Source of the DNA: Glandiceps talaboti
Taxonomy: Eukaryota > Hemichordata > Enteropneusta > Spengelidae
Direction: 5' to 3'
NCBI RefSeq assembly: GCF_964340395.1
Contig: NC_135552.1
Span: forward strand, 20,133,181 to 20,197,180
Length of the DNA: 64,000 nt
In this document: piece after piece, positions 12,701-24,685 of the stretch
How the letters are laid out: every line of letters starts with the position of its first letter
Position numbering within the stretch: the stretch's first letter is position 1
Translations under genes and position numbers: made by a program
The notes under the pieces: generated by a model
What the model was told of the DNA's origin: nothing
Databases searched by the model: none
The model's input: the letters and a program-made list of their open reading frames with translations, nothing else

Positions 12701-14628
12701 AGTTGTCACACACAAGGAGTTCAACTTTAATAGCAAATACCATTGAGCTTTCAATCTGCCTTTGTCAACAAATCCTCTGCAGACTTTACAGAATAGGTTC
12801 ACTAGTTACAGCTGACCTCCAGAGGGCAGTATCTTGTTTACAAGGAAATTGTCCCATAGAGTTCATTTCATACCATGTTTGGTGGCCATTTTGGATTCTA
12901 AAGTGGAAGAATTAGAATGTCATTTTGACCTACTTCAAAGAATTTGAGATAATAGGTTTGCATTTTCCTAAACAAAGCAACAGCAGAAGTTAATTAATTT
13001 TACTTATAAGGTGCATACTACATACTTGTAATTATTTGAACAGTCTCTCCAAAATGATTTTTAAAAAATACACAAAGGTCAATTTAGTACATACAATGGA
13101 TGTGTACCTTAGTATATTAGTAACACAACCCACACACTTGTCACTTGATATGATCAATTTTTCTCTTGTAGACGTCCGACCACCAGGACCACCTCAAGTC
13201 GGCATGTTCATGACTGGTGTCAATCCTAATCCACCAGTAGCACCGCCACAACCACCACAACAACAACAAGAACAACAACCACATTCACAAATCAGTGATG
13301 AACCACCATCAAAAAGGCAAAAAACAGAAGATGCACTCATCCCAGAACAACAATTTTTGGCTAAGAATCCTGTAAGTAACATTTCCCTTTACTACATAGT
13401 TCAACATCATTATCATCACAGGTACAGAAAATATGAGAGCATTGACAAGTAACTCAACTAGCTAAAATAGTAAATGAAAGGTGAATGAATGACCAGCTAC
13501 ACCTGGAGAATATTATGATACAGTGTACTTATAATCTGAGTTGAAGGGAGATATACAAAGTTTAAATGCTAGTATGACTGGTAATCCAGCCTTCATTTCA
13601 TAAGATAGATGCAAACTATTAAAATTTACTGTTCTTCAATGTGGTAGATTACACAAGTGGGTGATAGCGGTTCCTCTGTTGTGTGACTGTATTCACCCTG
13701 TGATCAAGATAGTGTAAACAATGGAAGACCCAAAAGAGTACACTGCAAGTTCATGAAACTCCATCAATAAAACTCTGCAAAGCCTCCCTACTGAGACTAT
13801 ACAGTCCATTCAATAGCTTATCACTGTTGTATCAACACGTTGCAACAAGAATTTTAGTTTGTGTCTGTCTTAGCAAATCGAAGGCTCAACTACCAGAGTA
13901 ATGGTATGGAACCATGGGAATTATTTATACTTATATTATGTATTCATATTGGGAAAATGGTCATATGTATTATAATAAATTATACACACAGAATACATAT
14001 TTATATATAAGCTGTGGTCTACTTGTTATTGATCCATGTTAGTTGCCATAGTAACATCCTCTTACATCTGTTTTGCCACCAGAGTCCTGTTTCATTCAAA
14101 GTTCAAGTGCCAAGTATGCCAGATAAACCGGAATGGAATCTTAAAGGACAGACAATGACATTGACCTTGCCACTAACAGACCAGGTGTCAGTCATCAAGG
14201 CCAAGTTGTTTGAAGACTTGGGTATGCCAACTGGTAAACAGAAGCTGCAATTAGAGGTAAGGGGGTCAAAGGGGGATGTATATTTAACAATTACTTGGTA
14301 TTGGCAGAACTCAGCCCTGGTATATGTATTCAGACATAATACACAAACATTACAATGACATAATTCATAGAGACAATTACATTGAACCATGGATTGCTAT
14401 CTGTTGCATTTGACAGGTTATTTTTATCAATGACCATACAAATATACAGATAGAGAAAATATTTATTGTTTTCTTGTACCTTTCACAGAGTATGTTTTAT
14501 AAATATTTGTTGCTTTCTTTTCACAGGGTATGTTTATCAAAGACTCTAACAGCCTTGCGTTCTATAACATGAGTCGTAACAGTGTGGTTCAACTACAACA
14601 GAAAGAAAGAGGTGGTAGGAAGAGATAA
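3763..14628 (+). CDS. SF3A1: Splicing factor 3A subunit 1
   Basis: SF3A1 (yeast Prp21) is the scaffold subunit of SF3a in the nuclear 17S U2 snRNP and is needed for A-complex formation at the branch point. Seventeen coding exons: 3763-3883, 4218-4256, 4948-5108, 5440-5558, 5961-6120, 6867-7020, 7160-7308, 7986-8129, 8803-8941, 9333-9431, 10158-10327, 11035-11093, 11985-12068, 12272-12621, 13172-13371, 14083-14256, 14527-14628. All junctions are GT-AG and phases agree, giving 807 aa (human about 793). Seen: VGIIYPPPEVR then SURP1 (IVDKTASFVARNG, residues about 41-105); SURP2 (LTAQFVARNGRQFL, about 147-200); a charged helix (RKKEEEEKEKER); the DWHDFVVVETVDF motif; an acidic and proline-rich middle; KRQKTED, a likely nuclear localisation signal; and a C-terminal ubiquitin-like domain (about 717-807) ending in RGGRKR. 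The proline-rich segment (exons 14-15) differs most from vertebrates. The exon 8 donor is multiplied downstream (8122-8355). Confidence 0.97.
4436..4787. mobile_element. Foldback element with about 140-bp arms in SF3A1 intron 2
   Basis: The left arm (AGTTGAAGTGGTCATATGGA... to TTTGTAACTCAATAAATTG, 4436-4582) is the imperfect reverse complement of 4645-4787 (CAATGTATTGAGTTACAAA... to CATATGGCCACTTCAAC). One arm of the same family recurs near 31470-31590. No ORF. Confidence 0.8.
5559..5876. repeat. Degenerate GTACATAGTATGT repeat starting at the SF3A1 exon 4 donor
   Basis: About 300 bp of degenerate 10-14-bp repeats (AGTATGTGTACATA) begin immediately at the exon 4 donor, whose own sequence is GTAAGTATGTGTATG. 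The array ends in a poly-G run at about 5863-5876. It is one of several arrays in this window that begin at a splice donor. Confidence 0.7.
6577..6596. repeat. Poly-G tract in SF3A1 intron 5
   Basis: About 20 consecutive G residues. Similar G-rich runs occur at 5863-5876 and 7049-7065, all in SF3A1 introns on the sense strand. Confidence 0.8.
7428..7515. repeat. Dispersed repeat with core CCGTGACGGGGTGCCCTCA
   Basis: The block running from ACCGTGACGGGGTGCCCTCA to TATCTTACAGTCTA recurs at 63930-63990 with CCGTGACGGGGCGCCCTCA and TATCTTACAGTCTA, and weakly at about 34210-34250. Its ends look like an interspersed element, but its limits are not visible here. Confidence 0.6.
8122..8355 (+). repeat. 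Tandem repeat of about 36 bp duplicating the SF3A1 exon 8 donor
   Basis: About six units beginning at roughly 8122, 8160, 8197, 8233, 8296 and 8333. The first includes the end of exon 8 and its donor (GATGAG|GTAAGGTCAT, GT at 8130). The units at 8197, 8233 and 8333 keep GATGAGGTAAG and so a full donor consensus; those at 8160 and 8296 read GAGATAAG and have lost the GT. Donors beyond the first would add sequence reading into TGA at about the ninth codon, so only the first is productive. Confidence 0.85.
9045..9133. repeat. (CATA)n microsatellite
   Basis: About 90 bp of CATA repeats in SF3A1 intron 9, roughly 100 bp after the exon 9 donor. There is one variant unit (CATG) near 9069. Confidence 0.9.
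9911..10084. mobile_element. Foldback element in SF3A1 intron 10
   Basis: The segment 9911-9950 (CAATATTATAAAATACTTATTG then CCTGGCCATATTCAGG) is the imperfect reverse complement of 10050-10084 (CCTGCATAGCCAGGCAGTAA... ATAATATTTTC). Arms are about 38 bp with a 100-bp centre and no coding capacity. Confidence 0.7.
11612..11947 (+). mobile_element. MITE-like element, copy 1, in SF3A1 intron 12
   Basis: About 335 bp with terminal inverted repeats (left GTAGTTGAGCCTTCGGTTTT / CTAAGATAGAC, right GTCTATCTTAGTAAACCGAAGGCT). The same element lies in opposite orientation at 13578-13900, with matching internal blocks such as CAACAGTGATAAGCTA, AGTCTCAGTAGGGAGGC and GTGTAATCTACCACATTGAAGA. No ORF, so it is non-autonomous. 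Confidence 0.85.
13578..13900 (-). mobile_element. MITE-like element, copy 2, inverted, in SF3A1 intron 15
   Basis: About 323 bp. Its reverse complement aligns along the whole length with the copy at 11612-11947 and shares both terminal inverted repeats. Together the two flank SF3A1 exons 13, 14 and 15 in opposite orientations. Target-site duplications are not evident. Confidence 0.85.
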
Positions 14629-15356
14629 GACAGGATGAAATGGACAGTTTACCACACTTTTTTCATTGTTATCAGAGACACAAATAGGGGGTGTAGAATT
14701 TGCCTCATAAGAATAACATATCTGACATGCCCTCAACTCATAAATTTTCTCCACTATCAGAAATACTATCCGTGATCTTCATCAACAGAATAAGATAGAT
14801 ATGTACCCTAAACCCTATATTTTCATCGTCAGAAACAGACAAATGATATACATACCCAGTTCATCTTTAACTCATGTATGTAATAGTTTTACAACAGATA
14901 TTTGAGATGAAATCTCAAAACAGAAAAGCAGAGGTTTGTTACCATGGCAATGTAATAAACCGACCTATTTGACAAGGTATCCCTGCAACATGCTAAATAC
15001 AACCCTTGCAACAGTTGTGTAGAGATGCCTCTCACTACTTTTAATTGTCCTGGTAAAACAACATTCTGATCAAAGGCATCTCTAGACAACTGCTACAAGG
15101 GTTGTAGAACCTTTATTGCAAGAATTAGTGTTTTTAAAGTACTTTATGATTCAGAGGATTGTCTATAGACTTCTGTCTTTACAAAAATCATAAAGAATAC
15201 ACTGAATAAGTACCAGTAATATTCTACCAAAACTGTGTATTATGTATTGTGGTATACTAATATGTTTCCCAACCCAAGGCTCATTTTTTGCTCGCTGGAA
15301 ACAGTAGATAACATCTATCTAAGTATTCTTTTGTGTGTGTGATGTATTTTTAATGA

Positions 15357-15362
15357 AATAAA
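15357..15362 (+). other. Poly(A) signal of SF3A1
   Basis: AATAAA about 730 bp after the SF3A1 stop, in TTTAATGAAATAAAGACC. The sequence beyond becomes T-rich. This is the clear 3' end of the gene. Confidence 0.75.
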
Positions 15363-16389
15363 GACCACATTACTGTATTATAAATGAATTGGCACTTTAT
15401 TTGTCATTTTGTAAATGTGAATTATAAAACTGACAAACTTCTTATAAAAACATAAATTTTACAGAGTGATGAGAAAATAGTATTTAAGAAAGTTTACCAT
15501 CAACTGGATACAATGTGCACAAACACATTCTACTATTAAAGTTAATATCCAATGTTCTGATTTATAAAAGAAATGAAACAAACAGGAAGTGATTCAATTT
15601 TACGTATGGTATGTTACCGTTGTTATTACTACTTTGGATAGTTCATTCTAATGGTTTGCACATATTTGTGGTCAGTATTTACTAATTATTACAAATGCTA
15701 CAAAATGCTAATACTACACAAGAAATAAATGGATACAGGATGGTTAATGTTTGATAAAAAAAAAACATACTGAGTATTATTACAATTACTGTCACTAAAC
15801 CTAAAACAAAATGTCTGACTCGACAAAATTTTACTAAAAAACACTGCAAGATTTTATCATCTGGCTCAACAAAAATCTTACCAACGTTGCTACAGTTTAT
15901 GATCTTTACTTGACAAATATCTCTGTGGGTAAGACTTTTGTTGGTGATGGATAAAATGTTACTGTTTATGAAAAGTATAACTGCCATTCATTTGACCATT
16001 ATTGCAAAGGTCACAGAACAAAGTGAGGTGCATATGCAGACTATAGAGTCTGAAATTTGTGCCAGGTTTGATTGAACTGGGTCCATGCCTGTCTTGAGAT
16101 GTAGATGATTACCGACAGACATGACCTGACATAGTACCTCCTAGTTCTCTGACTTTGCACACTGGGGGACTAAAAAGTCATTTTGCAACAGAAAAATTCA
16201 ATTAAACTATTTAGGTACTATACAACGTACAAATGAATTGTAATTTATACATGGCATTTTACTCGCACACAAACCCAGAAACATGTTCCTTGCAATATAA
16301 CCCAAAAATAGTCTATATAGATGCAACTTAGGATTACAAATTTATCATTACACCAGTCCTTCAAAGCGAAATGTTTACTATAGGGGTTC
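15363..16389. other. Convergent intergenic spacer, SF3A1 to H6PD
   Basis: No gene or clear repeat was found. It lies between the SF3A1 poly(A) signal and the likely H6PD poly(A) signal on the other strand. Confidence 0.5.
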
Positions 16390-16395
16390 TTTATT
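16390..16395 (-). other. Candidate poly(A) signal of H6PD
   Basis: TTTATT on the + strand is AATAAA on the minus strand, about 650 bp past the H6PD stop. If used, the 59-bp tandem array lies inside the H6PD 3'UTR. Confidence 0.4.
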
Positions 16396-16626
16396 TACTG
16401 TTTTGGTTAAAAAATACTTTAATTGGTGTTTATTTCAGAGTAAAAGGTATCAGCAGGAGTAGTAAAAATACAAAAAAACAAGGCAAGATACAGTATAGTT
16501 CTCTGAGTACAAGACATGGCAAGAGTCTATTAGCATTAAAGTCTATGTATATGACAAGAAAGGAATTGAAAGGATGTATTATAACCTGTAAACCAATTTG
16601 GTTTCCATCTCCTCAATTGACATAAG

Positions 16627-17037
16627 CGATTGGCCATTCATTAGAGTTGTGACAGGTGCAATATACCAATACAAGTGATTGGCTACTATTTTTCTTACTG
16701 GATGAGATACATTACATCAATTAAACTGACACTGGTGATTGGCTAATAATGTTCCTACCAGGCGTGATGCATTACATCACCTATACTGACAATGTGATTG
16801 GCTACTACTCTTCCTACCAGGTGTGATACATTACATCACCTATACTGACAATGTGATTGGCTACTACTCTTCCTACCAGGTGTGATACATTACATCACCT
16901 ATACTGACAATGTGATTGGCTACTACTCTTCCTACCAGGTGTGATACATTACATCACCTATACTGACAATGTGATTGGCTACTACTCTTCCTACCAGGTG
17001 TGATACATTAAATCACCTAGAGTGACACTTGTGATTA
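16627..17037. repeat. 59-bp tandem repeat abutting the H6PD stop codon
   Basis: Six to seven units with period 59 bp (core GTGATTGGCTACTACTCTTC, then a CAGGTGTGATACATTACATC block). The four units from about 16742 to 16980 are almost identical; outer units are diverged. The array ends about 10 bp from the H6PD stop (17047-17049), so it is in the 3'UTR. The last coding bases show only weak likeness to the unit. Confidence 0.9.
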
Positions 17038-17046
17038 GACACACTA

Positions 17047-20000
17047 TTACAACAGTGCATCATGATCTACATACCAAGCTAAAAGTCCATCTGCTAAATT
17101 CACACCTGTAATAGGCCATTTATTACTGTCCCTACCAACCTGCTTCAACAACGATACTATCTGTTTTTTACTTTCACCTGTCACTAACACTGCTACATTC
17201 TTTGCTTTATTAATCAAATTTAAAGACATACTTAATCTTTCAGCTGATTGGTCAGCAGGACCTCTGTCCACTAATTTGACCAAGTCTTCATCTTCTATAC
17301 CCGGTTGCCCAGGAAACAAAGATGCAGTATGGCCATCAGCACCAACTCCTAATAGGATGAAATCAAGTGATTCATGTGGGATGATATTTTGTATTTCTGC
17401 TTCGTACATAGCACTCCCTAGATCTTTACCATCTTCATATTCATCCTTTGTTAATTCAACTGGCATAGAATGAACATTTTTCTGTGGAATGTCAACGTAC
17501 TGCAACAGATTTTCTTTCAAGGTATTCAAATTCAACAAATTACTTTTTGAATCTACACACCGTTCATCAACTTGCCAAATGTGGGTATGTTGCCATGGAA
17601 ACTGCACTGCATAGAGTACTAGGTGTTTGAATAAAAGATTTGGTGTTTTACCACCAGACAATGCCATGTGGAAAACACCATTCATTTCAACAAAGTCCAA
17701 CGCCAGCAACTCAAGACTTTGACATAGTTTCTGTATGACATCATCTCGACGACCAGAGACAAGTGGACCATTGCGAAACTCAGCAGGAATAGTTTTTATG
17801 CCATCTGATTTGTAGTTGAAGTCCATTTCAGCAAACTGACTTCTATCAGCTGTATATTTCACTGTGTTGCCAAGGGTTACTACATCTAGCCAATCAGAAT
17901 TGGCTTTACCACCAGGGTACAATCTAGGTTTCTTACCCATAATACTTTGTAATAATGGCGTCCATATCTTCCAAGAGGCTATCAAGTCGTCGGTACCAAC
18001 AAATTTATCTTTCTGTCCTTCATACACAGCCTTTATAAGATTACTGTACGCACTTGGGTTATTTTCTGATGAATATGCAAAGTAATGGGAAGCTGGCAAA
18101 CCAAAATATTCCACATTAGAATCAATTTCTAGTAATTTTAAGGGTTCCGATACCTTTGGTTCTGGTAAAGTTTTAGATACCAGTAAAACTGGTGATTTAG
18201 AATCGGATGCACTGGTTGAGAATATAATTTGTTTGGGATGACAAAAATTTGGAACATCAGATTTCTTTGTGACACAGAGTATATTTTGTTTGAAAACAAT
18301 TCTAACATATCCAGTTTTCTCATCCAGCAGTTTACCGGCCATTAGAATAAATGGAACACCTTTCCACCTGGGATTGTTAATTTGCATAGCAACTGTAGCA
18401 AACGTTGGTGTATGACTTGTAAAGTCTGGTTTGTTGAGTTCTGTTCGTAGCTGGGTGTTGTAGTCTTCATACTGTCCAACCACACAATTCTCTGATGTCA
18501 GAGCTTCTATTTGTTTCATTAGGTGTAGTTTACGAAGTTGGTGCTCTTTCGCATCGCTAATGTTGTTTGGTGTTTCCATGGCAACCAGAGCCAGGATTTC
18601 AGTGAGGTGGTTCTGCATCACATCTCTGATGACACCATATTCATCATAGAATCCCATCCGACCTAATGTAAGAAGGATATCATACAGTTTAAATAACGTC
18701 AAAACCATCTGAAAGATACCTGCCATATTTTGAAGCTTCAGCAGAAACATGTGCTCTGGCTTGCCGTGTGTGGAATGCAGTTTAATGTTAAAGTGTTTTG
18801 AAATAAAGGAATAATCAAAAGGTAAACCACACCTGGGTTCTCTACAGGCCAAAATAGCATTGCAAGCTGTGACATCTTTGTTGACCCTCCCCCACCCCGA
18901 CACTATCAGTCATCCCATGATCCTATTCAATGCTATCATAATCACTAACTCGTAGTGTGACACAATTCATAAATTTAATATTAGGCATTTAGTCTTTAGC
19001 ATTTAACATTCAGTGCACTAACAAAATAACATCAACAACTCCATTCAAGTTTGTATCCTTTGAAGACAAATTGTATAATGTAAGCAACTATCAAAAGTGA
19101 ATTGTGTATAAATGTTACTAGAAACAATGAGTATATCTATTCTCTCCTGACTAAAATTACTCCACAAACCTTTCTATTGTCAATGATTTCAGTACTTACA
19201 AAGTACAACATAGAATTTTTCTCTCTCTCAAAGTAATCCCACAAAGCTTTTAGAATCAGTTGACAGAGAGGGGAAAATTACCATTCTTAATTATTCAACC
19301 ACAACTTTGCATAGCATCAATTGTCATGGCAACCAACTGACCTTTGACATCCATGTCTTCCTTCATAACAATCTCAACTCTCTCAATGTGTTCTTTACTC
19401 CATAATTCATCATAGGTATCTTTGTTATGAAAGCGGAATGGAATAATCTGTTCAACACCTGTATAGGGAGATAGATGTTTGACATTCAGTACATTTGTAT
19501 GTAGCATATATTGGCATATATATAATATAAGTGATTGATGTGTGTATGGGTAGGGGTCATCAAAGCATAAAAACTCCATAAAATCTCTATGTGACACAGA
19601 ATAATTTGTAGCATGAATGTATGAAGTAAGATCAGAAATGGTTATCATATCCTATCACATGTATCACTTACCAAGCTTGCCAAGGTAATGGTCTATCCTG
19701 TACACTTCTTCTTCTTTCAGATATGCTGCAATGTCCTCAGATAGCTTTAGTGCTGACTCTGTGTCATGACCAAAGGGTTTTTCTAACACCACACGAAACC
19801 AGCTCCCTTCAGGTGGTCTGCATTCTGGTTGACAAGATCACATAAATCAAATTTATGATAAGCTTTAACATTTGTCACCTTTATTGGTGACAGTCTGGAG
19901 TTCTCTTTTTTGAATCACAAGTACGGCTCTCTCTCCCCCTCTCCCTCCCTCCCTCCCACACAAAAATAAACTTGTCATTTGACTCCTTGCCAGACAATGG

Positions 20001-21229
20001 AAAATTTCAATATCTCAGCTCATCATTTTATTTTCTCAAAATTTCACGGATTACCTTGATATGTTGGTTCATCAAATGAAATGGACATACCTGAGTTGAT
20101 AGAGGACACAATACCACCATAGGTAAAAGGTGGTACCGACAGATAAAATAACGTCCCTTCATCGTCTGCTTTCTGATCTGCCATAGCCTTCTCCATTTTC
20201 ATGGTCAAGTCTACATAATGATTCACTGTCTTCAGTTGCTGATATTCTGTTATCTGTTGGAATTGTTTTCTCATTTCTTCACAGTCATCTCTATCAACAT
20301 TTTGACAACTCACACTTTCTTCAAGGATTTTCTGCAAAGCAGGTTCACCTTTTTCCTTTTCAGTTCTTCCAGCACCATAGAATTTAATAATACGATCCTC
20401 ACTTGATTTCTCTGAGAATGAAATAAACAAAAGAATTTTTATGAGACAGACATAGAATTTTAATGAAATGAACAGAGAATTTTTATGAGATAGACATTAA
20501 AACAATAGATTTAGGATGAAGGATAGACTGCCACCAGTCCCGTGGGGAGATTTGGTTTGTCTCATAATCTTCAAATGTTTTGAATTTGTTATTCATTTCG
20601 AATTTTGGGAAGGAAATGTGGTCAACATTTTTTTTTTAATTTGCCAGTTACCAGTAACCTCTCAGGGGACTGGTGTCAGTCACCAGCACTCAGATGATCA
20701 GACGATATCGATCTGAAATGTTGTCACTCTAGCCAATCAGACAAGAGGGTACTAACACTAATTTGCATATATAGTCTTATATAGTCTTATCGTCTGATTG
20801 GCTAGAGTAATCAGTGCACCTGTCTATCATTCTCTCTTTTTGTTTGTTTAATGACCATATTTCAGGTCGATAACATCTGAGCACTGGTGACTGACACCAG
20901 TCCCTTGAGAGGCTAATAGTAACTGGGAAAAATAAAAAAAGAATAGACCACTTTTTCCTAAAGAATTAAAGATTATGAGACAAAAAAAATCCCATGGTGC
21001 CAGTCTAAATGAAGGGATATGTTGTTAAAAGTTGTAAAAACTATACTAGAAACATTAAATGTTTACACATACCTAGATATAGATTAAAAAAGCCTTGCCA
21101 AAGATACTTCTTGGCTAGGTCACCTGTTCCACCAATCAGAACAATGTTACTGTACTTGACACCAGTGGTATATGATATGCAAATGAAGACCACCATAAAC
21201 AAAAGAACAGCCAATCTTCTGGTTGCCAT
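17047..21229 (-). CDS. H6PD: Hexose-6-phosphate dehydrogenase / 6-phosphogluconolactonase (GDH/6PGL endoplasmic bifunctional protein)
   Basis: In the ER lumen this enzyme oxidises glucose/hexose-6-phosphate with NADP+ and hydrolyses the lactone, supplying luminal NADPH. Exons in transcript order: 21229-21073, 20411-20091, 19824-19672, 19458-19342, 18662-17047, all GT-AG and phase 1 at each join, giving 787 aa (human about 791). A signal peptide covers residues 1-23 ([14 protein letters not shown]), which favours this start. The dehydrogenase domain shows the nucleotide-binding GGTGDLAKK (33-41), LEKPFGHD, the substrate and catalytic RIDHYLGK (about 201-208) and [14 protein letters not shown]. 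The C-terminal 6PGL domain shows LSGGKTP, VDERCVD (from 614) and [14 protein letters not shown] (688-701). The last exon, 1.6 kb and intronless, encodes residues 250-787. No KDEL is present, as in vertebrate H6PD. Intron 1 carries a 480-bp foldback element. Confidence 0.96.
20525..21006. mobile_element. Large foldback element, about 220-bp arms, in H6PD intron 1
   Basis: The two halves are reverse complements along almost their full length: 20525-20747 and 20787-21006. Paired blocks include AGACTG-CACCA termini, TTGTCTCATAATCTT, CCTCTCAGGGGACTGGTGTC / GACACCAGTCCCTTGAGAGG and CTAGCCAATCAGAC / GTCTGATTGGCTAG. The loop is about 40 bp (ATATAGTCTTATATAGTCTT). No ORF; a foldback DNA element. Confidence 0.9.
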
Positions 21230-21887
21230 AGTGACAGGATTACAAGGACAAGGAGAGAGGTTTAAGGTTTAGATTTACAAGAAGTTCAGGATGACCATCT
21301 GTAACCAAGATCAAAAGATGAAAACTTTTAATTCATGACTATTTGATAGCTTGGGTATTAAGAATTAGAATTTGATAGCTTGAGTTTTAAGAATTTCCTT
21401 TACATTAGAATTCGAACAAATTGTTGCTGGATAATCATGTTCATGAGAGTGTGACCTTGATTTTCTGAATCTGAATACAAAGGACAGGAGATTGTTGGGT
21501 ATTTTAATATTTGTTTTTTCCCATCCATCCATGATGATTTATTTATTTATCACTTCCTGTAGAATATCAAATCTACAATTATCAGGTGATGTATTCTAAA
21601 AGTACGCTGTCATATCATTATGGTGACATCGACTGGGATGAAAATTGCCATAATTATTACAATAATTAGTTTAATCAATTTGTAATTGACGACTATAATT
21701 TGATACTGTTGATAAATCTTCATTTGACATACCAACTGAAATGTCATATGTATTAAACTTAATTCTATGATCATATAAAAATGCATAAATCAGAAATAGT
21801 GCTCCATGGTTACTGGGGAAAATGTTATTAACTCATACATCAGTAAGTTTGTATTATACTTAAAGTTTACATGTCTTACAAATATAT

Positions 21888-21929
<42 letters not shown>

Positions 21930-23037
21930 TAATCAATCAATCTTTATTGCAAAACAACATGCCATAGCAAGCATTTTGGTAAAGTATACAAAAATAACAT
22001 ACAGAAATAAAGTGAATACCGTGAATACAATCCTTTAGCCAACTGCTGGAGGGCTGTTTACATCAACAAGAAATTTTCCGGGAGGAAGTTTATCGTCAGA
22101 GGTCAAAATATGCAAAAAAAAATTAGGAATGAAAAATTTGAATTATTTAATGACAAAGAAGAAAAAAAGTGCCTTTCTTTCATTTGTATAATGAGAACAA
22201 AGAATTAAATGATGAAATTCATCCTGTACCATATTTTGACAAAAGAACGATATCACAGTGTAGTGTTAATATAATCAAAATACAAATTTACAATTACAAA
22301 ACAAAATTGCATTTCTGTATGCACATATACATGCCACGTTTGCTACCTGTTATCATCAACACCGATCAATGACCGGATACACAACGACTTGTGACCTTCA
22401 GATCATTGGTAGATGATATATATTGAACGCACAACTCACGACAGACCATGATAGACTCCTTACGTTATATATATCATTGTCAATAATATAACAATATCTT
22501 AGCATATTGTGTTCACCATTACACTGATATGAATACATTACAAGCTCACCTCTCCTTTTCTAATATCCCAAGTTACCTTCCTACTTGCATGTGACTTACA
22601 GACCTCGGTGTTTTTTACACACCAGTGTCATTTAGCTTAGGTTTTCTGATCACACACCTCAGCTCCAAACACGTACGTCTGCTTTGCATCTAGTCTGGTC
22701 TGCTGTGTGGAAGATTCTTCGGTCAAAGGTTACAAAGTTAGTTTGTTCATGTGACTGGTAGGGAGCTACTATTCGTTGTAGGGGTGGTACCTTATCAAAA
22801 TATTATGCCGATGGGTATTCAGCAAAATTCGTCTCACAATATCAGAATTGGGGAAACAAAATAAACAGAAATTAGTCTTTTAAATACCAAAATATCTCAT
22901 TAGCTAACTTGATAGAAAAAAATTCATGAAGAGTATCTGTATATCTTGGGGTACTGAACATACCCTGAAAGTGAATACCAGATTCCTGCTACTCGGTTCA
23001 AAGTTCATCTTCACCTGCTGGACGTACTTGCAACAAC
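21230..23037. other. Divergent intergenic region, H6PD / ISOC2-like
   Basis: Holds the presumed H6PD 5'UTR and both promoters. A (AATC)n tract with a TTTATTGCAAAAC flank lies at 21889-21950. No coding region, CpG-rich block or clear TATA element was found. Confidence 0.5.
21889..21950 (-). repeat. (AATC)n microsatellite, probable retroposon tail
   Basis: About 60 bp of AATC repeats followed by TTTATTGC on the + strand. On the minus strand this reads GCAATAAAGATTGATTGATT, a common 3' end of LINE and SINE copies, with the body presumably extending rightward. Confidence 0.7.
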
Positions 23038-24685
23038 ATGGCTTCGCGACGACTGGGAAAAATAGCTATCGAAACTTCGGCTTTATTTCTCTGTGACATG
23101 CAGGAGAAATTTAGGCCGTCGATAAAGTACTTTCCACAGATAGTTGAAGTTGCTGGTAGAATGCTTACAGCTGCTAAAATCCTGAAAATACCAGTTGTTA
23201 CAACAGAGCAATATCCCAAAGGTAGGTTGGAACTCCAACTTGTCCAAGATCCGATCCCGGCGTCCAAGATCTGCGCACTTTTCACGTTCATAGCCAACTT
23301 CAGTTGAGATTTCAAGGAAGGGGATAATTTGAACTCTTGGATTTGCAACAGGTAGCATTGCAAGACTTAAAATTTATTATGTTAATTTTGTTAATCTAGT
23401 ACATATTGTACTAGTAGATACTAGTTATAGTTAGTTACATCACCATATGATGAGTTGGTTCTTTATCATTATATCTCTATCTGAATGCAGATTTGCATAC
23501 ATGCAAACGATTCTGATTATGTGGGTTTTGATACAGTGCTCTAAGTTTTGCAAGAAGATTGTATTCAAATTGTGTACTCATGAACACTGAGGTGAAACAT
23601 TTCGATTATTTAAAATATATTTTTATATATAAATATAGTGAAACTTTGTCAGTTTTTGCAGTTTTTATTTTTTTAAAAATGTATTTGCATGTTTTTCAGT
23701 ATTTAGAGATATAAAAAAAAATTAAATATAGCAAGATCGAATGACAAAAGAAAGTGTTATATTAATCCATAGTATACATACCAAGTCATTTTAGGATAAT
23801 CATTCCATCATTCTGAAAAATCAGCATTTGTAGTATAAATCCAAGAATGTCATTTGAGAAAAACTTACTATGCTTACATTTGTTAACTTGATCATTTATT
23901 TGTACAACAGGTCTTGGTCCCACAGTGCCTGAATTAGACGTGAAAGGATCATCTAAGATAGTGGCAAAGACTTGTTTCACTATGGTTTTACCAGAAATTG
24001 AGGAACATATCAAGAATCTTGGGGTCAAGTCAGTCATTTTATGCGGCATAGAAACACAGGCTTGTATCCAGGCAACAGCTATAGATCTGCTAGAGAAAGA
24101 TATTGATGTGCATGTCATTGCTGATGCCTGTTCATCAAGAAGTATGGTTGACAGGTATGTTTAAATATCAGTTTTTGGGGGTTTTTTATTTTTTTTTTAC
24201 CCCAAATAAATATAACTGGGTAAATGGGGAGTCAGGAAATAGCTTACAGCTATAGTCTGGGCCTGTCCCCTCACATATTTATATACAGAAATTCACAGCA
24301 AAGTACTCAATGTGACTCAAAATGTATAGTGTATTATGTATAAACATGGAACATGAATCATGATGGTTGAATGATTAGAGTGGCAGGCTTTGAATCTCAC
24401 CACGGCCATTTCTTTCTGAAAAAGCTAATGTCCTTGGGCAAGATTTGAACTATGACTGTGCCTCAGTCAACTCAGTTTGATAATTGAGGACCTGGTAGGA
24501 TAGAGGTTGCAATGTGAAGGATTTAATTCTGTGCGCTTATAGAGGCTGTAATGGATTGTATGCTCCCCAGGGAACTGAGGTCTAAATGTTTGTTGTACCA
24601 TTATAGGTCCATACCAGGGGTAATAATTGTAAAGCACTTAGAGCACAAAGTGGGAAAGCACTATTTAAAAACTAATATAATGATG

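Noticed and set aside
18663-18903. Upstream extension of the last H6PD exon
   Set aside because: The frame is open by chance in intron 4. The acceptor at 18663-18664 restores the conserved [13 protein letters not shown] in phase with exon 4.
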